64,000 bases of DNA, taken from the NCBI GenBank assembly GCA_945859605.1, contig OX243824.1, positions 25,186,814 to 25,250,813 of the forward strand. Direction: 5' to 3'. Below the pieces are notes generated by a model that saw nothing but the letters and a program-made list of their open reading frames with translations, was not told the DNA's origin and did not search any database. The position numbers were made by a program, and so were the translations under genes. Shown one piece after another: positions 31,578-43,644 of the stretch (within the stretch, counting starts at the first letter, position 1; the number at the start of each line of letters is the position of its first letter). This DNA comes from Lumbricus rubellus (Eukaryota; Annelida; Clitellata; Crassiclitellata; Lumbricidae).

Positions 31578-32603
31578 ATGCGAATGCCAGAAAGACGTCT
31601 ATGGATATCTGTCTCTTCACTATTGGCAATTTTCTTAATCGTCTGCCTGCAATACAAGTTCGAGTTTAATGAGGCGCGTGTTTTCTTCAACTTTCGCCGC
31701 GTCGCAAACCTCAATAGTCCCAACAAGACTTTGCATTTCGCCACATTTCACGGGAGTATGAACGACGGTCGCAGACTTGGTAATCAACTCTTCAGCCTGA
31801 CTGCGGTCCTGTTTGTAGCGGAACTCACCAACAGGCAGGCTGTCATACCGACCAACATTCGCCTAACCATGGAAGACACATTCCAGCTGAATATGCAGCA
31901 CATGCACTTGAGCGATCTGTGTCCCTGTGCTACGATCGGTGAGGAGAAGCATTTGTCGTACGACACGAAGACGGAGAGGCTGAATTTGAGTGATCCGAGG
32001 ATCGCTAACCGGACGATACTCGTCTGCGGATATCGCCAGAGCTGGAGGTACACGCTGGCGATTGAAAGACGGCTGAGACGCCATCTTGTGTTCAAAGACG
32101 AAATTCAACGTTTCGCTGAGTCCTTTCTGCGGGTGACGGTCCCTCGCAGATGGGCGAGAGTGGGCTTCGTACGCGTTGGGATCCACGTTCGCCGAGGAGA
32201 CAGCCTAATTCCCCACTTCGTAAACTACGGTTACACGAGTCCCAACGAGACTTACTTCACAAAGGCCATGCGATACTTCACGGAGAGATACAGTCGCGTC
32301 CAGTTCGTCGTTGCCTCGGACGATATCAGGTGGTGTAAGAAGTATATCACCGGTGCTGGGAATTCGTCGGACACGATCAATGTCACGTTTAGCTATCAGA
32401 ACAAGCCTGGTCAGGATCTGGCAATATTATCGATGTGTGACCACGTGATAATGTCCACTGGTACGTTTGGATGGTGGGCAGCCTGGTTGGCCAAAGGGAC
32501 GACGATCTATTACAGCGACTGGCCGAGAAATGGAACGACTCTGTCTCGCCACTTCAGTCAGAAGGATTTCTTCCCTCCGCATTGGATTCCTATGGCAAAT
32601 TAA
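31578..32603 (+). CDS. GT11-family fucosyltransferase-like protein
   Basis: 341 residues, one exon, type II: short tail (MRMPERR), anchor at about 8-24, lumenal domain from about 50. The GT11 (alpha-1,2-fucosyltransferase, FUT1/FUT2 type) signatures are present in order: GRRLGNQLFSL (64-74), HVRRGD (203-208, the GDP-fucose binding HxRRGD motif), FVVASDD (243-249) and MSTGTFGWWAAWL (292-304), ending in the conserved FFPPHW (331-336). Length fits animal GT11 proteins. Predicted reaction: fucose transfer from GDP-fucose to galactose in the Golgi; the acceptor is inferred. Sequons at 49, 136, 144, 223, 262, 268 and 318. Base composition is more GC-rich than its surroundings. AATAAA occurs at 33057-33062 and 33148-33153 downstream. 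The start was chosen as the first Met before the anchor; Met3 is also possible. Confidence 0.93.
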   Translation: MRMPERRLWISVSSLLAIFLIVCLQYKFEFNEARVFFNFRRVANLNSPNKTLHFATFHGSMNDGRRLGNQLFSLTAVLFVAELTNRQAVIPTNIRLTMEDTFQLNMQHMHLSDLCPCATIGEEKHLSYDTKTERLNLSDPRIANRTILVCGYRQSWRYTLAIERRLRRHLVFKDEIQRFAESFLRVTVPRRWARVGFVRVGIHVRRGDSLIPHFVNYGYTSPNETYFTKAMRYFTERYSRVQFVVASDDIRWCKKYITGAGNSSDTINVTFSYQNKPGQDLAILSMCDHVIMSTGTFGWWAAWLAKGTTIYYSDWPRNGTTLSRHFSQKDFFPPHWIPMAN

Positions 32604-33469
32604 TTACTGATACCTGAACTGTTAATACCGGTTTGTCTAGAGGTAATGGCAGCATAAGGCCTGCGATAATCCGCTGGCGAGTTTAGAGCTTCATGGCTTC
32701 TGTGACTCAGGAACTAAATATAGGGTCCTGAAGTAGGCTAATTGCTTAAAGGGGGAAGTTGGAGAAGCAGGATATTGAGGACAAGAACTTCAAGGATGTC
32801 GTTTAAGTCATAGAGTTTTATAAAATGTGCGTTAAATATGCTAAACAACAGGAATACCAGATTAGATTTTGTTGTGGTGGTGCAATATGTCGAACGCTCA
32901 CCCATGCAAAGGAACTAATTCACTTATGGATATTATAGTCTCAGCTGCATGACATGTTTAAATGTGTTTAGAACCGAAGTGAATTAAACTCTGTGGTCGA
33001 TTTTAAGCTTATGCTTATAAAGATAAGATTTAGAACCTTCAGTGTACGCATATTGCAATAAATTTTATCAGACTTTTAAATTGTTGAAATGTAGCCGTGG
33101 CATGTGTTTACAATGAACACTGAACAGGTCAAAAATCCTCATTTCCGAATAAATATTTGTCACTGATACTTCGAAAGACGTTACTTGATTAGCATTAGTT
33201 AAAACAGAGCTGCCACCTAAAACTCTATCACATTATAAGGGGCCCCACCGCCCCGATAATTATATGTTCGGAGGGGGTCACGTTCTTTGTTGCTACGGCC
33301 CTGACGATATCCGCTACACAAAATGATCTGCACCCAAAAGCGCAGGAGGTTGGCCGCGCATCGTTCGCCTACTCACCCATCGCAATCGATATCCAAAATA
33401 ATTGCCTGTTATTTTCAAACGAAAACCTTTGGCTCACACAATAATTATACACTCTATAGTGAGTGTATG
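32604..33469. other. probable GT11 3' UTR and intergenic
   Basis: Candidate polyadenylation signals AATAAA at 33057 and 33148. Nothing else recognised. Confidence 0.4.
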
Positions 33470-33477
33470 GGGTACAC

Positions 33478-33950
33478 CAGTGGTTCCCAACCTTTTTTGA
33501 CTGTAGGGCCACTTTTTCCAAGTTGGAGGACACGAGGGCCACTTTTTCTTAGTTAAAGGACATTAGGGCATTTAGGGGACCACAATGCTAAAATTTAATT
33601 AACTAAAAGGATATTAAAATTGTTATAAATGATTCAAAGTAGAATGTTTGATTATTATTATTATTAATATAAGTCCGGAATTGTCAGGCCTCGTCTTCAG
33701 GGTTTGAACAGAAAGAGCCTCGGAAGGCCACGTATAAACATCAAACAAATGTTTCATGTTTATAGACTTCAAAATAAAATAATTTGTAATAGAAAATAAT
33801 TATATGTTCTATCCTGTCTAAAATGTCAATTTTTTCATTTATTTTTGTTAATTCTTTGAGAGATGAGGGCCATTATTGAGGCCTGGCGGGCCATTTTTTG
33901 AGGCCTCGCGGGCCACTTTTGGCCCGCGGGCTACGGGTTGGGTACCGCTG
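33478..33950. mobile_element. hAT-like MITE (473 bp)
   Basis: Termini CAGTGGTTCCCAACC and, reversed, CAGCGGTACCCAACCC. Flanking 8-mers GGGTACAC (33470-33477) and GTGTACAC (33951-33958) differ at one base. Internal repeats of GGGCCACTTTTT. No frame. Confidence 0.85.
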
Positions 33951-34239
33951 GTGTACACTGTACACTCGTGTGTTTTATGGGCAGCCATAAAATGATTCCC
34001 GAAGCAATTAAGACCGCCTTATTAGATCAGAAGTGCTCTCTGATCTGGGTCACACCTGAGGAAAACGCTGTTTCTTGTGCTGAAGCAATCAATATCACGA
34101 GATAACGAGTTAGCGCCTCGTAGGGCAGACATGCTCTGCAGACTGCTATAGCCTAATAGCGCCTATTATTGCATGCTACCTGTTCTGTCAGCATAGTTAA
34201 GATTTTTGCATTCTGTGACTTGAGTAATTGTAATTGTAA

Positions 34240-34500
34240 TTGTAATCAAACATTTATATAGCGCCACTTCAAGAGAACTCCGCAGAGGCGCTCTCGACCT
34301 GACACCAAACCATAATCAAAGAGAATGATTTTCAAACGCTTGCGGAAAAGGGGCAAAGAAAGACAAAGAAGTTCATTACGGAGACTAATAGGTAATGTTT
34401 CTTTCTCGCTTAAGAACTGTGTTATCTAGCCTTTGTTGGACCGCTTCTGAGTAGTTATCTTGAAGGGCGCTATATAAAAGTCAATAATAATTATTATTTT
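34240..34500. repeat. two opposed LINE-tail fragments
   Basis: 34255-34360 reads ATATAGCGCCACTTCAAGAG...AACCATAATCAAAGAGAATG, like the minus-strand LINE end at 24370-24700. 34440-34490 reads TGGACCGCTTCTGAGTAG...GAAGGGCGCTATATAAAAG, a plus-strand tail. Confidence 0.55.
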
Positions 34501-34985
34501 CATTACACGAACCTACCGGCATTTGACACACCCCCACCCCCAAACTAAAACTGATGAATATTCACTTTGAATGGAAAAATTCTGTCCTATTGGTATTTCA
34601 GATTCATGCAATGTGCGGTTGCCTTAAGGTAGTGACAGATCAACAGAGAAAGAACAATTTCTGGACCAACAAAACGAGAATAGAATTCAGTCTCTACATT
34701 GTTCAAAACAACCCACGCAGAACGGTTAAAGAAAGAGATCGTCTCCCGTGGCAGTGACGCACGATGTCAGATAAACAGTACCCGGTAAACAATAACAAGT
34801 AGAAAACAACACTGAAGTACATGAAAACAATAATTATAGACATCTTACATGTAGCTTACGAGTTATCTAGCACCTCAATAATCCAACAATCGACTACAAT
34901 AACAGGTAACAGATGCTAAAACAGCGATCCAATAGAAACCTGAATAATAATTAATATGTCAATTGATTGCATCAAGCATAGTGCA
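34501..34985. other. intergenic, nothing recognised
   Basis: No supported feature. Confidence 0.4.
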
Positions 34986-34991
34986 TACATA

Positions 34992-35303
34992 ATTACATAC
35001 ATTATATACATACATACATACATACATACATACATAATTACATACATATATGCATACATACATGCATAAATACATACATACATAATTACATACGTACATA
35101 TATGCATAAATACATACATACATATATGCATACATACATACATACACACATACATACATAATTACATACATATATGCATACATACATACATACATACATA
35201 CATACATACATACATACATACATACATACATACATACATACATACATACATACATACATACATACATACATACATACATACATACACACATACATACATA
35301 ATG
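34992..35303. repeat. (CATA)n microsatellite
   Basis: Tetranucleotide array with ATTA/ATATG interruptions; the purest part is about 35176-35285. The Met-Tyr-Val-Cys frames over it are artefacts. Confidence 0.97.
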
Positions 35304-35860
35304 CATAAGCAGACATTCATCATAGACCCTATGCATAAATGTAAGCATACAAGGATCTAGCAATAGCTGCCCTCAGACAAGCATGCATCGTGTACAATGC
35401 TTGTATTCATGCGTTGACATTTACAAGTTTCGTCGAAGACAATAATGGATAGGTTGAAACAAATGAATATTTCTCCATAGATTACATTATAATTTCATGC
35501 AAAACAGCATCTCTAAACCTCTGCATCTGGCAGGCGTGTATGAATGACACACACACACGGTGACTTCAGCTGCCTACCTAATCAAAATTTTACCGTGATT
35601 TATCAATGACAGATGAATTCGGCTCGACTCTGATTGCTTTTGCTACGTGGATGCTACTGTATGGACATGTATTATACATGATACATCACATTCTCTGTCA
35701 CCTGTGTTATTATTATGCACCCTGGTCCATCAATAGCTAGTATAATTCTGCGTCGACCATGATACTTGGATCTCAGTCGCTACAATGCAGACGTCCATCA
35801 GGTATGTCGCTGAATTGCTTCGCTGAGAAATTTTACACTGTGAAATGGTTAACTACTATA
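35304..35860. other. intergenic, nothing recognised
   Basis: No supported feature. Confidence 0.4.
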
Positions 35861-36182
35861 TATATAATATTATAATAATACATACATACGTACATACATA
35901 ATATTATACACATATATTGTATATATATTATATATAATATTATATATAATATTATATACATAATATTATATATAATATATAATATTATAAATGATATTAT
36001 ATACATATATACATGTAGAGAGAGATAGAGAGAGAGACAGACAGACAGACAGAGACAGAGACACAGAGACAGAAACAGAGAGACAGAGAGACAGAGAGAC
36101 AGAGACAGAGACAGACAGAGACAGAGACAGAGACAGAGACAAAGACAGAGACAGAGACACAGAGAGAGAGAGGGAGAGAGAG
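35860..36182. repeat. AT-rich tract followed by (AGAGAC)n
   Basis: 35862-36012 is a TA/ATAAT alternating tract. 36016-36182 is an AGAC/AGAGAC array. Confidence 0.95.
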
Positions 36183-36409
36183 ATGTCATTTTGCATGTAA
36201 TTATAATGTAGGGCTACGCAAGCGATTTATCATTTTATATTAATATAGTCATCGTCATCCTCGTCGTGTTGTTATTATTAGCCTACTATTACCGAACTGT
36301 CATTACTTTCTACCATTTTTCACCGATGTAGTGCGATGTACACTGTGTCCGGAAATAGGGACCCTGTTTGTAAATATGAAAATAATTAGTAAATATTCAT
36401 CACTTTTTA

Positions 36410-37060
36410 CAATTCAAACACCATGGCAATCCTGACATATCTGTCTAACACTGGTCAAAAATTTAAAAGTTCCAGTCACAATAATGACGTCATAATGACG
36501 TCAATTGCATAAAAATCCAAATTTCAGAGACAGTGCATAAATTTACCTGAACTTAAAATAATTTTAAAGATGTCATTTATCAATAATAAATGTTATTTTA
36601 ATTTTATTTTATAGGCTATCTGAATTATGTTAGACTACAATGTGTGCTCAAAGTGTCCACTTTCGACCTCAACGCAAGCTTCAAAACGCGCGCTAATAGC
36701 CAAACAGCAGCATCGATAACCAACTGATCAAAATCCTGCGAGGCATTACCACAATTCGCTCAAGGAGTTCTTCAATGTTTCTTATCCCTGTCTTGTACAC
36801 ATTCTCCTGCGTTATTTAATCCTTTACTATTATAAGCTGCATTTATTTTTCACTCCTGGTTCTATTAAATGGATTTCCATTTTACCAAGAGCCAATATAC
36901 CAACCGAAATCATGCATGAAAAATGCATTTTGATGCAAAAGACATCGTTATGACGTCATTATTGGGACTGAACTTTTATATTTTCATGAATGTTAGATAA
37001 AGCTGAGGGTTGGTAGGTTATTCGAAATTCATGGGCATGGGGGAGTAGGTGTTGAAATGC
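36410..37060. mobile_element. putative element with imperfect long inverted repeats
   Basis: AAAAGTTCCAGTCACAATAA and TGACGTCATAATGACGTC near 36466-36505 are mirrored by ATGACGTCATTATTGGGAC and TGAACTTTTATATTTTCATG near 36952-36986. Ends and target duplication are not resolved. No frame. Confidence 0.45.
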
Positions 37061-37439
37061 CTTTATTGCCTATCCAGTCTGTTCACTGTTCAAAACAAAT
37101 AATAAACTGGAGTTTGGATAATTTGCGACAATAAGTTTTCTACCATATTGACCAGGTGACTTGAGTATAAAATGAGAAAATTTTCACCACAATAATATAG
37201 CCTAACCTTAGTTAGCTTTAGGTACGGTATATATGACGTTCTGTCATACGGCTGCTCTATCGAATATACTCTCTCGTGACGTCCACAAATTCTCACAGTC
37301 TATCACACTTCAAAAGACTTATCCGCTCCCACCCACCAAACACACTAACAAATCTGAGACCCGGTCCTGCTCCTTGAAATCTGCTTATCTTATACCAACA
37401 CTCAGTAACGTAGGCTACTTGTACATTGTACAATAATAT

Positions 37440-38641
37440 AGGGTGTCTCGATAGGTCGTGAACGATTTTGAATGCAGAAAAATATACGTTATACACACTA
37501 TAATGTGGAAAGTTTTATACTGTCGGATAGGTTATTCAAATGAAAATGTTACTATAAAAAAATTAGATCATTAGCTCACTTAATAAAATTGTAGCGCCAG
37601 TAACCGTGACGTCATCAAATTCGTGCCAAATAAACGTCAAGTTAAGCCGCAAACAATACTTTACGACCATCATTGTTAATCCACACATAATTAATTAATA
37701 CAAATTAGCATTTGGTATTTAATAATGTTTTCTTTACTCTTTATTACAACCTCAAGTCGATTAGTCATCGAGCAAATGGATTTTTCAGAGTTGTCAGAGG
37801 TAGGCCTATTGATGTCCATGCCTTACAAAGCCGACCTTTTAAGGTCGTTTGGGGTTCGATATCGGCATAAACAGTTGCCGCCATAATACAGTTGTATTAA
37901 CAAAACTTCATATCATTCCAAATAAAACTTCAGTTACTTCGACTTATTACATCAATGAGATACAGGAGAAAGAGGTCAAACCCGCATTCCAGCGAAGTGC
38001 AGTCTGCACTCAGTTAACAGCCACACAGATGTTTCATAATAACGGCGAAGGATTATTTCAACAAGACGGTGCACGTGCACACACATCAAAGGCCTCAGTC
38101 GAATGGTTGAACAAGAATATCAATGGATAGCCTACATCTCACCGAGGGACTGGCCGCCTAATTCTCCGGATTTGTCACCAATGGTAAATGTTTGGAGTAT
38201 TATGGCGATACCGAACCCCAAACGACCTTAAAACGTCGGCTTTGTAAGGCATGGACATCAATAGGCCTACCTCTGACAACTCTGAAAAATCTATTTGCTC
38301 GATGACTAATCGACTTGAGGCTGTAATATAGAGCAGACTCAGTAGAGAAAACATTATTAAATACTAAATGCTAATTTGTATTAATTAATTATGTGTGGAT
38401 TAACAATGATGGTCGTACAGTATTGTTTGCGGCTTAACTTGACGTTTATTTGGCACGAATTTGATGACGTCACGGTTATTGGCGCTACAATTGTATTAAG
38501 TGAGCTAATGATCTAATTTTTTTATATTAACATTTTCATTTGAATAACCTATCCGCCAGTATAAAACTTTCCACATTATATTGTGTATAACATATATTTT
38601 TCTGCATTCAAAATCGTTCACGACCTATCGAGACACCCTAT
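37440..38641. mobile_element. mariner-like element with ~430-bp inverted repeats and transposase remnant
   Basis: Both ends read TATAGGGTGTCTCGATAGG inward, and the inverted repeats extend to about 37866 and 38200. TA flanks fit a Tc1/mariner TA target. The middle encodes a DDE-transposase scrap: frame 37849-38130 contains LFQQDGARAHTSKASVEW. After a frame shift, 38145-38200 reads RDWPPNSPDLSPMVNVW, the QDxAxxH and WPPxSPDLxP signatures of Tc1/mariner. The N-terminal DNA-binding region and the rest of the catalytic domain are gone. A half copy lies at 41999-42387. Confidence 0.85.
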
Positions 38642-38744
38642 AGATAGCGGGACTCATCCCTTCAGACTGTGTCCTCTGCTCCCACAACTATTATAAGCTA
38701 GCCTACATTGTGAACTCGTGTTTATTAAATTCATTTATTTGTTG

Positions 38745-38852
38745 AACTCCGCCACTGGTTGCACTTTGTCAGTACCAGTCCCAAGCCTGAATAAAGGAGG
38801 AGGGCGACCCTGATCGTCTTTGAAATGGCAGCGTCGTTAAACAGCAACAAGC
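38745..38852 (+). repeat. SINE-2 tail copy
   Basis: AACTCCGCCACTGGTTGCAC, CCAGTCCCAAGCCTGAATAA, AGGAGGAGGGCGACC and GGCAGCGTCGTTAAACAGC, the SINE-2 tail joined to a body end. Confidence 0.6.
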
Positions 38853-39284
38853 AAGTATTATTTTAGCCTATTTGTTATAATTATTTTGTTTAATTAAGTG
38901 CTGTTTTTTAGAGAAATTCTTCATATTCAGTAAACGAATTGAATTGAATCGAACTACGTTGTGGGCCACTACTGGCCTTCCTTGAATGGCTTTTGTACAA
39001 TATTTGTATGGACGATCTGCTGAAAGATATCTTATGCAAATTGACTCTTTGTTACCTTTATTTGGGCTGAGAATTCTCGTGAACGATTGACTAGCTTAGG
39101 TTGTGAGTCTGAACATTAAACATGGTCATTGGCGATAGCAAAAATGACAGTTGGTCTAATGCTTGATCCATAATTAAGCATCGATTACACATCATGAATG
39201 ACGTTGAACGTGTAGCCTATACACGTACATTGCATGCAATTATTGTTTAATAAACGCTGCGAATACTGTACTGTAACCTACTAT
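38853..39284. other. intergenic, nothing recognised
   Basis: No supported feature. Confidence 0.4.
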
Positions 39285-39610
39285 TGAAGCGTTTTTTTAT
39301 TAAGCGCCATTCACAGTGCAAACAAATCAGAGGCGCTCCCACAGTTCGAAGAACCTATGGAAAAGAAAGTCTTAAGAAAATGAGCAGAAGCAGTAGTATA
39401 CGCCAGATGAAATCTGAATACGAGTTGAAGTAGGATGGCCATTCCACAACAAATGGTAGCAGAAGAATAGGCACGGTGTTATGCTGCGTCAGTGCCAGAC
39501 CATGTTAGTTGGAGGTCATGACCGTCTAAATATCGAAAGTGTGTCCAATAGTAGGCCTAGCTGAGATAATTATGTCGCCCAATACGATCACAGCAAGAGG
39601 TAGCGAGGAG
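39285..39610 (-). repeat. LINE-tail fragment
   Basis: TTAAGCGCCATTCACAGTGC...CAGAGGCGCTCCCAC...AAAGTCTTAAG is the minus-strand LINE 3' end seen at 12690 and 24370. It continues beyond the hAT element at 39712-40886. Confidence 0.55.
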
Positions 39611-39711
39611 CCTAACATAAAACTCTTATAGGTAAGAAAGAGAATTTTTCACTGAATTCCGAGCAATTAAGGAATTTAAAGGGAAGCCAATAAAAAGCGT
39701 TTAGGCATAAG

Positions 39712-40886
39712 CAGGGCCGGATTAAGCTCTCGGAGGACCCACCGCCATATTCTCCGGGGGGCCCTTAATTCACCTTGACCTTCTGTCACCATGTTCCTCT
39801 CACATGTTAATGCATGCCTATAATCATGGGCGGAGTTTATCAGGGGTTGGGGGGGGGTGAGCCCCCTTTCAAGAAGGCCCAGAGTCAGTGTTTTCACCAT
39901 GGAAATGGTATCTTCTCCCCGGAGTTTGCCCCCCCCCCCAAGAAGGCTTAATCGAATGACTGAAAAGGTCATAAACTTTTGGGGGGCTGATAGAATCTTT
40001 TTCGGCACCGCTTGATCTGGACTAAGTCTTTGCCACAACTTTAGCCCCCCCCCCCGAACGGAAACCAAACTCCGTAAAATGTAACTGAAAGAAACGGTGT
40101 ATAATGGATCACTATCAGCACTGAGAAGTTCCACTGCAGTTAGGCTTTTTCTTGTCATTGTTCTCCGCAGATTATTCTTGAATAATGCCAGTTTGATGAA
40201 GGATCTAAGGTCTTTCACCATTGCAGTTGGATATGTATACCATCATGTACTTGTACTAGTCTTGTAAGTTGTAGCATAGACCTACATATGGAGAGCAATG
40301 GACACCTTGTGACCTTAGGAATATAGATTGAAGAGCTTCAGTGTTCTGCACCATGCATGCAAGAGAAGCTGCCTTTTCCGATGCGAGTAACAATAATCTA
40401 TAATCGTGTCAGCAAACTCAGCGTCCATCACATCGAAAACCATTAAAACTCTGAGCACTTTCTGAACTTTTTTGCATGCAGCATTCCTATAGGCCCATCT
40501 TAATGAAAGCACTAACTGATTGACGATTGCCAAAAAGATTTCAGCGCGAAATTGATCCTACACTTCAAATGCAACTTTATGAAATTTTATTTCCCCTCAT
40601 CAGCGCTTCGAAGATCTATTTAAAATTATGGATTATATAGCGACAAAATCATGATTATAGATGGCAGATATAAATTATAGGCCTACATAGGGGCCATTGA
40701 CTGCCTTCATAAAAACCAATCAGCAATTGACATGAATTTATACATCACTGTCCTTGGAGTGAAGTTAAAAAAATGGGAATGTGGACTGAAAAAATTCTTG
40801 TTGGTCACGGACGGGGGGGCCTCCTGACGATGGGGGGGGCGGCCCGCCGCCATGGCAGACATGGCATACTGGTTAATCCGGCCCTG
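39712..40886 (-). mobile_element. hAT element (1175 bp) with transposase remnants
   Basis: Exact 8-bp duplication GGCATAAG (39704-39711, 40887-40894). Inverted termini CAGGGCCGGATTAA / TTAATCCGGCCCTG. Minus-strand frame 40221-39676 begins FIKLALFKNNLRRTMTRKSL...AVELLSADSD, resembling the C-terminal dimerisation motif of hAT transposases (xLRxxMxxxRLxxLxLLS). Another short frame at 40533-40315 may be transposase too, but I cannot assign it. Most of the RNase-H-like domain is missing. G-runs near 39850-40050 interrupt it. Confidence 0.8.
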
Positions 40887-40938
40887 GGCATAAGAGTCGA
40901 AATGTGAGAGAAACGAGGGTGGCGGGCAATCAAACGAG

Positions 40939-41132
40939 CAGGTCTGTTTTAAAGGAATTTTTAGAACTGCACAACTCCTTCTTTCCCTCCCATCATCCAG
41001 GATAAATTACTTCCAATCGAAGGACAATGACCATTTTTGCTATTTTTAACTATACAACAGTGCTTCTAGAAGTGCACAAATCCATTTAGAACTGCACATT
41101 TTGTGTACAATTGCACGTTTAGAAAAGCCCTG
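40939..41132. mobile_element. hAT-like MITE, family D (194 bp)
   Basis: Exact duplication CAAACGAG (40931-40938, 41133-41140). Ends CAGGTCTGTTTTAAAGG and AGAAAAGCCCTG. Same interior signatures as 2682-2869, inverted. Confidence 0.85.
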
Positions 41133-41179
41133 CAAACGAGCAGCTCCATTAGGCAATGATTGGAGTGTGTCCAGGGGGA

Positions 41180-41425
41180 CATAGGCGTACGGGAGTTTTC
41201 AGCAGTGAAGGGGGGCAAAGATTGAACTTCTGCCCCAAAAATAGTTGACGACTTTTTTTTTAGTCGTTCGGGTCCGTGTTTGCCCGAAAAACCTGACTTC
41301 CCCGAAAGTTGACGACCTTTTTTTTTTAGTCGTTCGGGATTTTTTGCCCGAAAAAACCACCAAACTTGCCCGAATTTGGGGGGGGGGGCAATTGCCCCCC
41401 TACACCCCCGCCTCGTACGCCTATG
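41180..41425. mobile_element. hAT-like MITE, family E (246 bp)
   Basis: Ends CATAGGCGTACGG and CGTACGCCTATG. Flanks CAGGGGGA and CAGGGGAG are a near duplication. The interior has TTTTTAGTCGTTCGGG and TTGCCCGAA repeats. It is related to 44464-44706. Confidence 0.75.
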
Positions 41426-41797
41426 CAGGGGAGGTTTTGAATATCGACAAAATAGATAAGCATTGCTGAACGTTAGCCTACTAGTTTGAACTTAGTACAC
41501 CAGTGTAACTAAGACTTCGTTTGAATGATTGGTCGGCCCTAACTGAGGTTGAGTTAGTCCTGCTGACTAAGTTTCTAATGACAAAGATCAGTAGGCCTAA
41601 TAATAAATTATTATTTGATCAGTGATTATAATTCTACATCGATAAGAACGATACACATTGTTTTATCACGTAGGCTATGCTCTTCTTGCAGTTCATAGCA
41701 GAGCTTATAAAGAGTGTGGTGTGTGTCTTTAACGTGATTCCTGGAAGAAATAGGACCATGATGGCTGAAGGATGGGCTGGGACGACGAGTCCTTAGC

Positions 41798-41998
41798 GTG
41801 GGCGCCTACGAACATTTTTACAGGATAGGCAAAACACAAGGGTCGCGGTTTAATTTTTAGCAAAGCTTGAAAATTGAAGGCAGGCAAGTTAAGAATATTG
41901 TTAAGTTTCATATATTTCTATATGTAAATTTGTCGATTTAATTTTTTTATCTTTGGTATCATTAGTGCTTTAATGCAAGGAAAATCTCTTGTACATAT
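41798..41998. mobile_element. truncated CATGGGCGCCCGC-type element
   Basis: Starts GCGTGGGCGCCTACGAAC and shares TTAGTGCTTTAATGCAAGG with 25140-25160. Its right end is missing where the mariner half copy begins. Confidence 0.5.
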
Positions 41999-42387
41999 AG
42001 GGTGTCTCGATAGGTCGTGAATGATTTTGAATGCAGACAAATATGTGTTAGCCTACACACATTATATTGTGGAAAGTTTTATACTGGCGGATAGGCTATT
42101 CAAATGAAAATGTTAATAAAAAAATTGGATCACTATAATAGCTCTCTTATTCAAATTGTTGCGCCAATATCCGTGACGTCATCAAATTTGTGCCAATTAA
42201 ACGTCCAATTAGACCGCAAACAATATTGCACGACCATCATTGTTAATCCACACATAATTAATTAATACAAATTATCATTTAGTATTTAATAATATGTCTT
42301 TAACTCTTTATTACAGACTCAAGTCGATTAGTCATCGAGCCAAATAGATTTTTCAGAGTTGTCAGAGGTAGGCCTATTGATGTCGGG
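41999..42387. mobile_element. half copy of the mariner-like element (one inverted repeat)
   Basis: Matches the left repeat of 37440-38641 from TATAGGGTGTCTCGATAGG to GGTAGGCCTATTGATGTC, then stops. One TAGCCTA (42049-42055) replaces the TATA of both arms of the full element. Confidence 0.8.
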
Positions 42388-42458
42388 ATATTCGTGTATA
42401 GTTATTGTTGAAACACAATGCCTTCAACATATATTAATTGGGCTACTTTCAACTTCTT

Positions 42459-42672
42459 GTGGGCGCGGTGGTGTAGCGGTACCGTCGTTGCCTTGGAGCC
42501 GGAAGGTTCGAGGTTCGAATTCACCTTGCCGCGTAAGGACCCTGGGCAAGTCCTTCACTCACAATTGCTCAGCGCTTCGGCGTGAAACTCCGATGCAGTG
42601 TCCGCGCTGCATTCGGGAGCTCCTTTGAGTAGCGAGACCTTGAAAGGGCGCTATAACAAGTGCACATACAAT
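42459..42672 (+). repeat. SINE-1 copy, full head
   Basis: tRNA-like head with A-box GTGGTGTAGCGGTA and B-box AGGTTCGAATTC (42511-42522). Body GGGCAAGTCCTTCACTCAC and CGCTTCGGCGTGAAACTCC, tail AAAGGGCGCTATAACAAG and TGCACATACA. Six copies of the family are present in this window. Confidence 0.8.
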
Positions 42673-43184
42673 GATACAAACAAACAAACTTGATGCTATT
42701 ACTAGGCCTAATCATGATCGCTCTTTTGAGAGGAATAACACGATGTTGATGTTATGCTCCGTTTGCATAAACTAATACTATTATATTCTCAATAAAATGT
42801 GCAGGATATTATTTTGTTCACTGCCCTCTCTTCAGTTGTTCATAGGCCAAGGCTCAACCCTCATAATTATGCTCCCCAAAAAATTGAACCTTGTGGGCGT
42901 CACCATCAAGTATCTGCCGGCCAATGAGCACCTGCCTATATAGATAGTTCCCTTACTAATGCGGATTAGCCTAAATGATGGGATACATGTACATGTATGT
43001 AGTTCGCGTGGGCTAGGATAGATGAGTCAGCTATAATACGACAGGCTGGATTCATCAGGTAAGAAGGAAGATTGAAAGACCACGGGAAAACGTGTGGAAA
43101 CCATCGCGGACGACTGAGAGGCATATGCATGGAGATGTCGCAAGAAGAGGCTGATAGGTGTCTCTATTCAAATGTTTATTATCT

Positions 43185-43391
43185 CAGGGCTGTTTTTAGG
43201 GAATTTTTATAACTGCACAACTCCCGCTTTTCCTTCCATCCTCCATGCTAAATTACATGTACTTTCAATCGGAGGACAATGGCCATTTATGCTAGTTTTA
43301 ACTGTATATTTATAAGTGCTTCTACAACAGTACTGCGCAAATCCCTTTAGAACAGCACATTTTGTGTACAACTGCACGTTAAAAAGCCCTG
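43185..43391. mobile_element. hAT-like MITE, family D (207 bp)
   Basis: Ends CAGGGCTGTTTTTAGGG and GTTAAAAAGCCCTG. Flanks TATTATCT and TTATATCT match at 6 of 8. Confidence 0.8.
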
Positions 43392-43476
43392 TTATATCTA
43401 TCCTTATAGCTGCACCGATCTCTTTGTCATCCATTAACCAAAAATTCTGTCTGTCTGTCTAACGGTCTGTATCAGT

Positions 43477-43644
43477 GCATGTCTAATCCTATCTCGCGTT
43501 CGGATTCCTATAATTTCTCCATTATTTCTCTCTATGCCAACTGGTGCCATTTCACCTGGTGCATGTCTAATCCTATCTCGCGTTCGGATTCCTATAATTT
43601 CTCCATTATTTCTCTCTATGCCACCTGGTGCCATTTCACCTGGT
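43477..43644. repeat. 2 x 84-bp tandem duplication
   Basis: GCATGTCTAATCCTATCTCG starts at 43477 and 43561. The two copies differ at one or two bases. Confidence 0.95.

Noticed and set aside
34916..35363. Frames of repeated Met-Tyr-Val-Cys
   Set aside because: Translation of the (CATA)n array in several frames; the composition explains them.
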